From: Scedosporium boydii
Taxonomy: Eukaryota; Ascomycota; Sordariomycetes; Microascales; Microascaceae
Direction: 5' to 3'
Length of the DNA: 64,000 nt
NCBI GenBank assembly: GCA_002221725.1
Contig: NJFT01000192.1
Location: 1-64,000, forward strand
This document shows, piece by piece, positions 54,581 through 64,000 of the stretch. The notes beneath the pieces are model-generated. The model did no database searches, was not told where the DNA came from, and saw nothing but the letters and a program-made list of their open reading frames with translations. The stretch's first letter is position 1, and the number at the start of each line of letters is the position of its first letter. Position numbers and translations under genes: made by a program.

Positions 54581-55609
54581 CTACCCCGACAACAGCCACT
54601 TCAGCCCATCGACCATCTCCAACTCAGCCTCCAACGCCCTCTCCAGCTCCGGCACCAGCAACCAAAACGTATGCGGCCACCCCTCGACCACCCTCACCTT
54701 GACCTTGACCCCCGCCTCCTCGAGCGCAATGGCATAGCAGACCCCGTCGGAATACAGCGTATCATTCGTGCACACCTGTATCCACGTCCTCGGCAGTCCC
54801 TGGAGCACCTCCTCGTCAGCCTCGAGCGGCATCCTCGCGAGCCCATCCCTCGGCACGGCCCTCTTCATGAAACCACCCAGCGCCGTCACGAAGGCCTGCG
54901 TGGCGCTCTTGTGGTACTGCCGCAGCCGCTTGGGGACGTACTCCACGCCGCTGAACACGTCGCTAGTGACGGGCGACCGCAGGAGCACGCCGTCGACGGA
55001 ACCCCTTGGGGCCATCTGCGACACGTGGGCGGCGAGCTGGCCCCCGCTCGAGGATCCAACGACAATTAGTTTTGGTTTGTTCCCGACAAGTTGCCGGACG
55101 GTTGAGAAGCCGTCGTAGGCGTCCGAGACGCACACGCTGGCGAAGTACTCGGGCATGAGCCTGTAGCCGACGGAGTATACTGCATAGTTCTCCCCCGCGA
55201 GGGCTAGTCTTCGGCATGAGGGTTCCTCGCTGTCGGCTTCGCCTACCCATAAGCCTCCGCCGTGGAAGTACACGATGATCACGTCGGGTGAGGTCCCGCT
55301 GTCCTGCTCGCGCGTGTAAGCTAGGATGGGGATCGTGGCTCCGTCCTTGGTAGAGGTTGCTGTGAGTTGCGTCTTGACGATGCCCTTGGAGAGTCCGTGG
55401 TCGCGGGCTCCTGGTGCCATCATGCGGGCGTGTAGGTCGCGGCATTCTTGGGCGTAGGCGAGTTGTCTTTCTATTGCCGTCGGGGCCTCGTAGCTCTTCT
55501 TCTTCTTCGGGGCCGCAGGCGTGAGGTGTTCGTTCTCGTATTCTACCCAGGCTGGGTCAAGGGGCGGGGGCCCCTCGATGACGAGAGACTTTAGAGTGTC
55601 TGAAGGCAT
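54581..55609 (-). CDS. HSL-type alpha/beta hydrolase
   Basis: A complete single-exon frame of 342 aa from the ATG at 55609. It belongs to the hormone-sensitive-lipase branch of alpha/beta hydrolases, which cleave carboxyl esters such as acetylated sterols or short acyl esters. The oxyanion motif is HGGG (residues 116-119). The nucleophile is Ser187 in GSSSGG. The acid is probably Asp283 or Asp288 in NDTLYSDG, and the base is His313 in GWPHTFW. There is no signal peptide or membrane span, so it is probably cytosolic. The substrate cannot be told from sequence. The leader upstream is a GAA/GAT-rich tract (about 55669-55722 on the plus strand). Confidence 0.88.
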   Translation of the reverse strand: MPSDTLKSLVIEGPPPLDPAWVEYENEHLTPAAPKKKKSYEAPTAIERQLAYAQECRDLHARMMAPGARDHGLSKGIVKTQLTATSTKDGATIPILAYTREQDSGTSPDVIIVYFHGGGLWVGEADSEEPSCRRLALAGENYAVYSVGYRLMPEYFASVCVSDAYDGFSTVRQLVGNKPKLIVVGSSSGGQLAAHVSQMAPRGSVDGVLLRSPVTSDVFSGVEYVPKRLRQYHKSATQAFVTALGGFMKRAVPRDGLARMPLEADEEVLQGLPRTWIQVCTNDTLYSDGVCYAIALEEAGVKVKVRVVEGWPHTFWLLVPELERALEAELEMVDGLKWLLSG

Positions 55610-58600
55610 GATGTGGGCTAAGTTCTGCGGCAGGTTCAGTCGGCGATGTTGGAGGGGGCGTGAGAGGAAGAAGATGAAGAAGATGAAGAAGGCGAAGAAG
55701 AATAAGATGAAGACGAAGGTGTAGAAGATGTAAGAGAAGGAGAAAGGATGGTGGCAATGATCCCTTCTTTATACCGTCCGATGTGTTACCGAGGTCGTGT
55801 CTCGGGAAGATCAAACCAGAATCCAGAGATCTGGTCTGCGTCGATGGGAAGGGAGTCCGGGGTAGTGAGGATGTATATATAGACGCAGATGTCAGACACA
55901 CCAAGTAAGGTTAGAGATACAGGATACCACTAGATTCAAAAGGACGTTCCCCAATCATCCGAACCTTGTAGATCGCCAGGATGAGTCGTTTAGGACCAAT
56001 TTTTTCTCTCCTCCCTTTCTTTTATTTTCTTTCTTTTTTCTCCCCCTCTCTTCTTCCGGTGACCCTCTCTTCAGCTTGAGCGAACCACTTTCCTATCCCG
56101 CCTCCTCCGCACTCGCACTCGCACTTACACTCACACTCTCTGTCTCTCTCTTCAACTCTGTTGCCTCATTACCGCGCGTACCTGAGGAAACACAAGAGTC
56201 AGGGAGAAGGGGGCAAAAAAAGAACAAGAAACAAATAAAGTACGAAGCAAAAACCCTTTGATCGTGGTTGCGATTTGTTCACCGCCAAAACGCTAATATG
56301 GGGAACCCTGGACGGGAAAGAGTGGGTAACGATGGCAAACAGTTTTCTGTGTTTGGTGAACACTGAGCAACGCCGTACGAAGTTTGGCTCGTACAAAGGG
56401 CAGGGAAACGAAAAATAAAATAAAATAAAAAGAAGACCCCTTTGGTTCCTAAGACCTCGGTGACCCAGAGCTATCTTCCCCCACCTTGTTCCTGTTCTCC
56501 ATTTATTTATTATTATTTATTTATTTATTTTTCTATTTCTTTGTCGGTCAGCTTCTTCATGCTCGTTTCGTGCTGGTTTGTTTGAGAAACGGTGAGCGGC
56601 CGGCCGAATTAGATGAGACTAAACTAGGCTGGCCTCAGCTTTGATTGACCACCATGAGCCGGACCTCAGCAGCACACGCCCCTATCGCCCCTCCGGTCCG
56701 GACCAGCCAGCAAGCCAGCAAGGGGGGGCGAAGGGTGTAAAGCGAGAGGAGCCAGGCGGGGAGGGGCGAGGGTATTAGTTCGTACAAGTGGTATGGAAGG
56801 CAAAGATCCTAATGACCAGATCGGTGCGACATGGCACCAATAGCTTGGAAAACGTGGCTGGCCAGGGGAGTATTCCTTTCCTTTTTTTTTTTTTTCTTTC
56901 TTTTCTTTTTTTCTCTTTTCCAACATTTCCTTCTTTCCCTTTGTATATGTGCTGATGCTAGGATCTTGCTAGCATACGTACGAGGATATAATAGGAAGTA
57001 GGACAAGATGAAGACGAGCAGGGGTGTGGAAAAGCCACGAGCGAAGGCCCAAGGGTAGAGGGTGGAGGGTGGAAGGAAGAAAAAGGAACGTGACTGGAAA
57101 GACGTGGGATATCGCGTCCTTCGTATAAACTACTGAGTGCATACTCCGTCCATACTGCCTGCCTACACTTACACATACACAATCATACAGACAAACTTCG
57201 TGCACACATGCCACATGCCGGCCGCATATTTTGATTGTTCTGGCAGCCCCCAGACTGTAGCAGGTGCAGCACACACTCATCCGGTTGCGCAGAGTAGATT
57301 TGAGGCGTTCGATGGTTGGTTCGATGGTTGGTTCTGGACCCTGGGCTGCGTGATGGACGTGAATGTGGATGTCAGGGTGGGCTTGGGGCTTGGGCGCAAT
57401 ACGCATATGCCCGGGCTGATGTGGGTGTCAAAATGTGGGTGTGGGAGTGTGGGAGTGGGTGGGGACCCGAGGACCAGGTAAACTTCAAACCGGGTCTGGT
57501 CCAGGTGCAAAAACTCCGGGTGGTGGCGTCGTCCAAGTCTCGATCGTGAGTCCATCCATTTCCTGGTTGATACGACGACATAAGTTGTAAGTGGTGTCAA
57601 AAAATGCGCAGGTCCAGGGATTCAGCCCCGACTCCGAAAAAGAAAAAGAAAAAAAAGGAAAACCAGAAGCGTCCGTCATTGATCATTGGATCTAGAGATC
57701 AATAACTCCTACGTAACATTTGGAGACGGACGGGGATCATCGCCCTAGATCCAATCCAATGATAACGTCCAAAGCCCGTGGACACCGACCAGTGACCACC
57801 CGCTCGGTGTAGCCCGCCGTATGCACCATGTACGAAGTAATATATGGAGAGGCATGATGAGGCGTGATGAGGCATGATGAGGCGCGAGGAGTATGGGGGA
57901 AGTCGCAAGTCGCAAGTGATTGATGCGTTGCGTCTCCAATGTTGGCAGTTTACGAGGTGTTGGTCGACATTGGGACCGGTTGATGCAGATCTTCAAGGGC
58001 TTTTGTGTTCCGGAAGAATTTACAAATCACCGATCCGGATCAAAGATCGACATCTGACGATAATTGACCTTTTGGTCATGGACTCGTGGTCGAGGTCAGC
58101 TTGGAAAGAAAACCCCGAACCGCCGATGATGCTCGTATACACTTCCCCTTTCTCTCTCCTTTCTTCTCTTTTTTTCCACTTCTTATTTGTTATTTGTTTC
58201 TTCTTTTGATAATCCTACGAAAACAGAGTACATAGTGCTTACGGATAGGGCAAGAGAGAAAGAACAAAGAAAAGGAACCAAGTTTGAGCTGACCCCGAGA
58301 GGGGCTTGGACGGTGGTGCGGTGTGAGCTTAGGCTGAGCACCATCCAAGGCAACCCTCGCTCCCTAAACTCGAATGGGATGGTCAGGATAAGCTCTTCGG
58401 CCTCGTCTTCCAAACCCCTCTCTCGATCTCGAAGATAATAGAATCAGCTCGCCCCTAACACCGGGCTATGCGGTTCCGCCACCAACTTCCCATCACTCGT
58501 CGCCTAACCTGACGTAGTGAACCTACGTGACAAGCCGCTGTGATGTGATAGGGTCGTCTCTCGAACTATCCAGCTTGACTAGCCCTGAAGTTGGAGGTAG

Positions 58601-59182
58601 TTAGAAGCTGCAATACTGCAGCCAGCCAAGATGAGAAGAGAAAAGGACGGGAGGGAGGCCAGGATTGAGATCTGAATCACTGCCCCCGGCACACCGAGTC
58701 AGATCGTTAGGTCGTCACCTCATCGACGCGATCCTGGGGTTTATTGGGCATGAACCCCTGAAGACAAGAACCGCCTTAATCTCCCCAAAAGGACCAACCC
58801 CGGTTGTTCGAACAATCTCTCCCCTCCCGTTTCGCAGCCTTAGATCCGGATTTAATCTACCACAATGCCGGTTTCGATCTATGCGGTTGGAGAATAAAGG
58901 GAAAGAAAAAGTAAGTGCAAATCACGAACCCTCCGCATTTTCTTCTTGCCTTTTTACACCAGCTACGAAGTACGAAGTGCAGAAAACTGATAATACGGAG
59001 CATTTCACGCGAAAAGTTCGGGGAGAGAACCGAGAAAAAGCAACTAGGAACCAAGAAAAAGGGACTTCAGTGGTGTTCAACAAATACATTGATATTTCGT
59101 CGCTCCGCCTCCACGTCTAATCTCCTTTATCTACAATGCCAAAGTACTAGCAACACATATGGGAAACAGAGGGGTTATCCAT
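55610..59182. other. 3.6-kb region without a recognised gene
   Basis: Low-complexity tracts dominate: a GAAGAT-type run at about 55669-55722, CT/CA-rich DNA near 56100, TTTA repeats near 56500, T-rich DNA at 56880, and a 10-bp tandem repeat at 57851-57890. The dispersed 9-mer is at 57831 and 58964. Frames of up to 151 codons lack features. Confidence 0.55.
57851..57890. repeat. Four tandem 10-bp units (GGCATGATGA type)
   Basis: Units GGCATGATGA, GGCGTGATGA, GGCATGATGA and GGCGCGAGGA are read directly. The array is non-coding and begins 12 bp after a copy of the dispersed 9-mer. Confidence 0.85.
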
Positions 59183-60041
59183 TTAGAGAACCGAGAGGTC
59201 ACCGAATCTCTCCTGTAGAATGTATTAGATACCGCAAAAGAAAAGGACGAATATGATGACATACCTTGTATCCGGGAACGACCCAGCGACCCTTGGAGAC
59301 GAGCTGAGCAGTCTTCTGGTCAATGGAAGGCTCGGCAGCCGCAACCTCATCCTGTAATGACCAACAGTTAGCATCCATAAAATCTCCAGCCCATCCGAAT
59401 GAGAGAAAGGGAGGGAAAGAAGTGATAGCCCTTTCATCCGAATAAGAACCATGGTGTTACGTACGACAGTGAGGTCCTCGAATGGCCTGGCGGTCTCAAT
59501 GTTCTTGAGCGTCTTCTCGAGATCCTGGAGCTCCATGGTAACCTTGTCCTTAGTAGCCTCGGCATTCTTCACAGCCTCGACCTCAAAGGCCTCAATGGCC
59601 TTGATCTGCCTAGTGACATCGTAGGTGGCGGGCCTGAAAGCCTTGAATCGCTTCTCGATCTCGTCGACGACGGCCTGGTTCTTGAGGACGGCGCGGTACT
59701 GGGCGAAGTCGACCTCGGTGGCCTGCTCCTGGAGGGCCTGGAGCTTGCGGCGGGCGTCTTCGTTTCGCTTCTTGAACGCGTGGAGGGAGGTCACCGTCTG
59801 GCCGCGGAGGCCGAGGGAGGTCGTAACCTTGGCCCAGTCGAGCTTGAGCGCTGCGCTTCGCTGTTGCGGAGGGTCAGAAAAAAATTAGCTCGTTTTTTTG
59901 TTCCCGAAGCTCCGCAGAGTTTTGAGAGATGAGCCGCCGACACGCCAATTGATCGCCTATCATCGCGGGGAAAAATTTGCGCGCCGGTGCAAGATCTCGT
60001 AGGATTCGAATTGAATGGATGGAGCTACTTACTGCGGCCAT
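59183..60041 (-). CDS. ATP synthase subunit d (peripheral stalk)
   Basis: Four exons (60041..60033, 59860..59465, 59351..59265, 59212..59183) give 173 aa, the standard size. The first exon carries only ATG GCC GCA, and the last encodes ERFGDLSVL. Donors are GTAAGT, GTACGT and GTATGT. The product is a stator-stalk subunit of mitochondrial F1Fo ATP synthase, holding F1 against rotation. The sequence fits fungal Atp7 throughout: [79 protein letters not shown], and [16 protein letters not shown]. It is mostly helical with no cleavable presequence, as in yeast. Confidence 0.95.
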
Positions 60042-62144
60042 TGTGAATGATGCTGTCGGAGGTTAAATGAGTGGAGGTGGTTTTCTCGTCTTCAATCAAG
60101 ATGATGTTGGTTTGAACCTCCGGCTCGGCTATGTTGGCATGGAACCGAGTGACTAATCAAATCACGTGGGATTAGGAACTCGACGCGATTGATCGGCATC
60201 AGCCGAGAAAGCCATGGCACGTGACATTTAGAGATATCTCCAGCATTATTAGTCATCATGAGTTCTGTCGGGAAAATAGATGTTCCAGCTCATCGACCTC
60301 GCAGTTATCGACACCCGTTGACAGCCGCCTTACCCGGGCATGGATCCAGTCGGTAGTCCTGCAGATCAGCCTCATTCCCCCCCTCCAAGACGTCGGGCGT
60401 CCCTTTCATTTCGCGATGGACAGCCCTATTGGGTACCCCTCCACTACTAACTCCATTGTCTGCGAGGATTCAGATCCTCGAGTTTGGATGTCTGTCGAGA
60501 TTGTCCCTCTTTATTTTATGCGGTCTCGCGAATCGCAAAGTACAAATCTCTTTGTCCTTCTCTCGGTCTGACCGGAAAGGGGTTCTTCCAGATCAAGTTG
60601 CATACATTCAATTGGTCCTGCATTCTAACTTGCATATTGAATAAAGGGTTGAAAAAAAAGACTCACTCGCCGCAAGTGTGAGGTAGATTGCCGGAGCTTG
60701 CTGGTTGCGGGTTCGTAAGTGTCTTTCCAAGTTTGGTTAGTCCGCCAAGCTATCGATCGGGGGCTAACGCAACACCGGGCTTACTGGGTTCAACTGGGTC
60801 CATTCAGCGGCTCTGGTATGGCCTGCATGGAACCCTCACAACCTGATACTGTTTCTGGGACACGCGTCATTCCTACTTCGGTGTTGATCTGAAAGACATA
60901 CGTGTGCCCAGTCTACGAAGTCGTCGGTAGCGCCAATCGAACAAGCATTTCTGCAAACACACAAAGGCAGCCAGGATGACAGACAACTGAAATAACTGAG
61001 AAAACTGAAATATCAGACAATTGAAGCGTTATGACCAAACTTAATATGGCTTCCCGCTTAAGGGGGGCAGGGGTCACTCTGATATTACATCTTGATGGAC
61101 GAAGTATTGATATTAAAGGCACTGAATTCTTGACCCAAGTCATCGCACTCGAAACACAGCGTACGCCGCTAGCAGACTTCTATTCTCAGCTTTCCCCTCG
61201 TACCGGCCGATGTTACGCTGGAAGAGGAATGCTGTTCTCATGGTCTCAGTAACGCTCAACGGCATTTCGAACTATTACCATGTACGAAGCCTGAGCTGAC
61301 AATGGATTACGCACGACGGAATAACGGTGCCGGTCCCCGCCCATTTTCTAGCTCCCAGCCAAAGAGAACCCAGGCCGGACCAGTGGGCTGGATCGAGGAA
61401 TACGTAAGAATGAACACTGTTTGTGGCGCCTCTTCTGGCTCGGAGGGCTAAAGGTGGACCCAGCCTACTTCGTACGAAGTAGTTCGACCGAGGGTGATGC
61501 ATTCAGTAACCCATCTGCGCCTCCTTCTCCCCTTTAATTCGGGACCAGTTACATCATGGTATTTGTCCTAGAAAGGGTAGCTTCCCTTTACTTTGTACTA
61601 GACAAAAGGTTGAGGCAATGATCTTGACGTTTACACGTACTCCCGGCTCGGCTCTTTATTCTCTATTTTTCCTTCCATTCTTCATGTATAATATCGAGAT
61701 ATATCCTTCGGGAAGAGACCCCAGATTTTAAAAATATATTACCTCTTAATGACGTCCCCCTTCTAGCCTTTGCCTCCGCAGCGTCGCTCAAAAAATCTTC
61801 AAGACATAAAATTAAACCTGGTTGGAAGCCGGCCCCCATTTTAAGCAGTCCTCGGCTTCCCTGTGGATCATCCAAGGACCAAGGAGACCTGCCCGAGTAA
61901 AACAACAAGGCCATTGAGCGTACTCTTGGCGCGAGACGTCTCTGTATTAGATCTCTCTCTTCTCTTCCTCCCTTCTTTTCGTCTTTTTAATATTTACATT
62001 TACATCTTTCCCTTCTTTTGTTTTTCTTATATATACTTTCATATTTTCTTTTTCTTCTGTTCGTCTTTTTTTTCTTCTTTTTTTTTTTCCCTCCTCCCCC
62101 CTTCTTGTCCTTTCGCCCTTGAATCCGACCATTTCACAGCGACA
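60042..62144. other. Divergent intergenic region, ATP7 / aspartic protease
   Basis: 2.1 kb with no recognised gene. Two CACGTG boxes lie close to ATP7 (60163 and 60218). A perfect 16-bp palindrome TACTTCGTACGAAGTA, made of two 9-mer copies, is at 61466-61481. The 61960-62110 stretch is a CT-rich leader of the protease gene. Confidence 0.55.
60163..60223. promoter_or_regulatory. Pair of CACGTG boxes upstream of ATP7
   Basis: CACGTG occurs at 60163-60168 and 60218-60223, about 120 and 175 bp before the ATP7 start codon. The spacing and closeness to a respiratory gene suggest a bHLH/Cbf1-type site. Binding is inferred only. Confidence 0.4.
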
Positions 62145-63690
62145 ATGGCCCGGTTAAAGCTCTCCAACTTGCTCCTTGGACTCTACGGAGCTCTGGCTCT
62201 GGGAGCTTCACTGCCGAGAACGGAAACTTCCTCAGACGAAACTGCCCTTACCCCAAGAGGCATGCTTGCTTTTCCGGTCTCGCATGAGGAGCAGGAACAT
62301 CCGATCGAGAGGCGGCGAGTACGACGACAAACCGATACCGATACGCCAGTGTTCAACTATTCTTCCGTTGCGTACATGATTGAGCTCAGTATCGGTACCC
62401 CCGGCCAGACTGTCAAGGTGATTATGGATACGGGCTCGTCGGAGCTCTGGGTAGACCCGGACTGCAACACGGCCTCGTCCCAACCGCAGCAGAGTGAGTG
62501 CTTGCGTAACGACTACTACGACCCTTCGAAGTCCTCATCCGTCGTAATCAGCAACCGCCAAAAGACCCTCAGGTACGGTCTTGGCAACGCTACCATTCGT
62601 TACGTCACGGACAACATCGCCCTTCCGCAATCAGACGTCTCTCTCAAGGACGTCCGGTTCGGTGTTGCGACTGAGACGTTCCAGATGAGCCATGGTATTC
62701 TCGGATTGAGCTTCGGAAAGGACTTGAACCTCCAGTATAACAACTTTCTCGACGACCTTGTTGATCAAGGTGTCATAGCCACCCGCGTCTTTGGGGTTGC
62801 GCTCGGTGCGAAGGAAGAGAAGGCGAATAGCGGTTTGCTTACCTTTGGCGGTCTTGATACGAAGAAGTATTCGGGCAAGCTTCACACTTCGCCGGTTCTC
62901 GGGCCCCAGAATGGGGAGAAGCTTTACCGGTATGGCTCAATATTGGCTCTCGTTTATAACGGAAAGACCCTGTTGTTACTAACACGCGAGAAAACAAGAT
63001 ACTGGGTGACGCTCAACCAGATCGGCGTCACAGACAGAAAGGGAAATTCGAAAGTATACATGAACAGCGAACTGCCCGTCTTCTTCGACACCGGCGCGAC
63101 TCTCAGTTATCTTCCGGAACAGGTCGTCACAGCTTTGGCAGATGACCTTGGCGCCCAGTATAATCCCAATTACGACCTTTTCCTTGTTCCCTGCGGTCAG
63201 CAGGGCTCCATCAACTTCACCTTCGGGAATTTCACCATCAATGTGGGCTTGGAAGAGTTCGTCTGGCAGTTGTCGGGCAGCTCGACCTGCGCCTTGGGTG
63301 CCATGGTTGAGACGGACAATTCGTACATTCTCGGAGCTTCCTTCCTCCGATCCGTCTACGGTACGATTCTTGACTGCTTGAACCGTGTGTGGAACAACCA
63401 TTCGCTAACGCATATTCGATTTTATAGCCGTCTTTGATCAAGCAACTCCAGCTATTCACTTTGCGCAGTACGCTAACTGCGGCACGAAACTCCAGGAGAT
63501 CCCCGCAGGTCAAAACGCGGCGGCACAATTCGAGGGCGAATGCTCAACAAACGACATTGTCGGCTCCGGCACCAACTCCGGCTCTGGCAGCAGCGGCGAC
63601 GACAACGCGGCGAACATGATCCGTCGCAACGGCATGTGGCTCTCGGTCGGTGTTGTTGCTGCCGAGCAGGCGCTGGCCTGGCTCGTGTAA
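62145..63690 (+). CDS. Secreted pepsin-type aspartic protease, probably GPI-anchored
   Basis: Three exons (62145..62929, 62999..63360, 63428..63690) give 469 aa. The first intron (69 nt, GTATGG donor, ACTAACACG branch region) contains no in-frame stop, so it is easy to overlook; splicing restores KLYR|YWVTLNQIG. The second intron starts GTACG and ends TATAG. The start at 62145 gives a signal peptide (MARLKLSNLLLGLYGALALG). A propeptide ends at a Kex2-type site (RRRVRR, residues 56-61). Catalytic Asp95 lies in DTGSSELW and Asp292 in DTGATLSYLP. The tail is Ser/Gly-rich followed by a hydrophobic end, as in GPI-linked yapsin-like proteases of ascomycetes. The likely role is cell-wall or extracellular protein processing. 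Confidence 0.92.
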
Positions 63691-64000
63691 CACACGACTT
63701 GGTTTTATATTGATGGGATTACCCTCGTTTCCCACATTCCTTGGCATTGTTTCTTTGTTTTCTTCCCTTTCGGCCCCCACTTCCTATTTTCCCCCATGCT
63801 ACATAACAGCTAGGAAGAACCGGGGTAGTACATATTGACGATTTTAAAAAGCATTCTGCATACTCCTCATCGAGGATATTGGAAGGATAACTACGGCGTT
63901 AAACGGTCAAGGACCGGGTGGGTTTAGACAGCACCCACACCTTTTTTTGGCAGATATGTTGGGTCCTCGGGGACCACAGTCGGAGCCTGGTTCATGAATG
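63691..64000. other. 3' flank of the protease gene to window end
   Basis: 310 bp with no gene recognised. A polyadenylation region presumably lies here; no specific signal was assigned. Confidence 0.5.

Noticed and set aside
1..64000. Transposons, CRISPR arrays, rRNA genes, secondary-metabolite cluster
   Set aside because: No transposase, reverse transcriptase, terminal repeats, spacer arrays, 5S or large rRNA segments, or polyketide/peptide synthase modules were seen on either strand.

Overview
The window looks like nuclear DNA of a filamentous ascomycete (Pezizomycotina, probably a Sordariomycete). The signs are short GT-AG introns of about 50-370 nt with CTAAC branch points, pyrimidine-rich leaders, single-copy housekeeping genes on both strands, and families largely confined to fungi (DUF3433, Pal1, FAS1, a GPI-type aspartic protease). 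No transposon, CRISPR array, rRNA gene or telomere was seen. Gene models were built by hand by joining open frames at GT...CTAAC...AG signals, keeping phase and following known family sequence. They have not been checked against transcripts.

Layout. 3.4-6.4 kb (-): a DUF3433 multi-spanning membrane protein with an in-frame repeat uORF. 8.2-9.7 kb (-): a RecA/Rad51-fold protein with degenerate nucleotide-binding motifs. 10.8-13.0 kb (-): Pal1 cell-morphology protein. 13.0-17.9 kb: gene-empty. 17.9-21.5 kb (-): a fasciclin protein, a Cys/His-rich fungal protein and a small hydrophilic protein. 22.7-24.5 kb (+): cytosolic aspartyl-tRNA synthetase. 24.7-31.9 kb (-): an intronless 2380-aa coiled-coil protein with hydrophobic C-terminal segments. 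32.6-34.0 kb (-): Nse4, divergent from 34.5-37.4 kb (+): Vps34. 38.2-39.0 kb (+): an unknown basic protein. 39.3-40.6 kb (-): mitochondrial enoyl reductase. 43.0-43.7 kb (-): an unknown protein. 47.0-47.7 kb (-): Ubc13. 48.7-53.4 kb (+): WDR59/Mtc5. 54.06-54.23 kb (+): tRNA-Pro(AGG). 54.6-55.6 kb (-): an HSL-type hydrolase. 59.2-60.0 kb (-): ATP synthase subunit d. 62.1-63.7 kb (+): a secreted aspartic protease.

The genes form no single pathway. Loose themes are genome stability and ubiquitin signalling (the RecA-like protein, Nse4, Ubc13), TORC1/endomembrane control (WDR59, Vps34), mitochondrial function (Etr1, Atp7) and the cell surface (Pal1, fasciclin, aspartic protease).

The most striking observation is the tRNA-Pro(AGG) gene. 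Besides the ordinary anticodon-loop intron it carries a 77-nt insertion in the D-arm that has all the marks of a spliceosomal intron (GTAAGT start, CTAAC branch point, TAG end). Removing it restores a canonical tRNA exactly. Other notable points are a 9-bp motif, TACGAAGTA, present 18 times and only in non-coding DNA; a Rad51-like protein lacking both Walker signatures; and the giant coiled-coil membrane protein.
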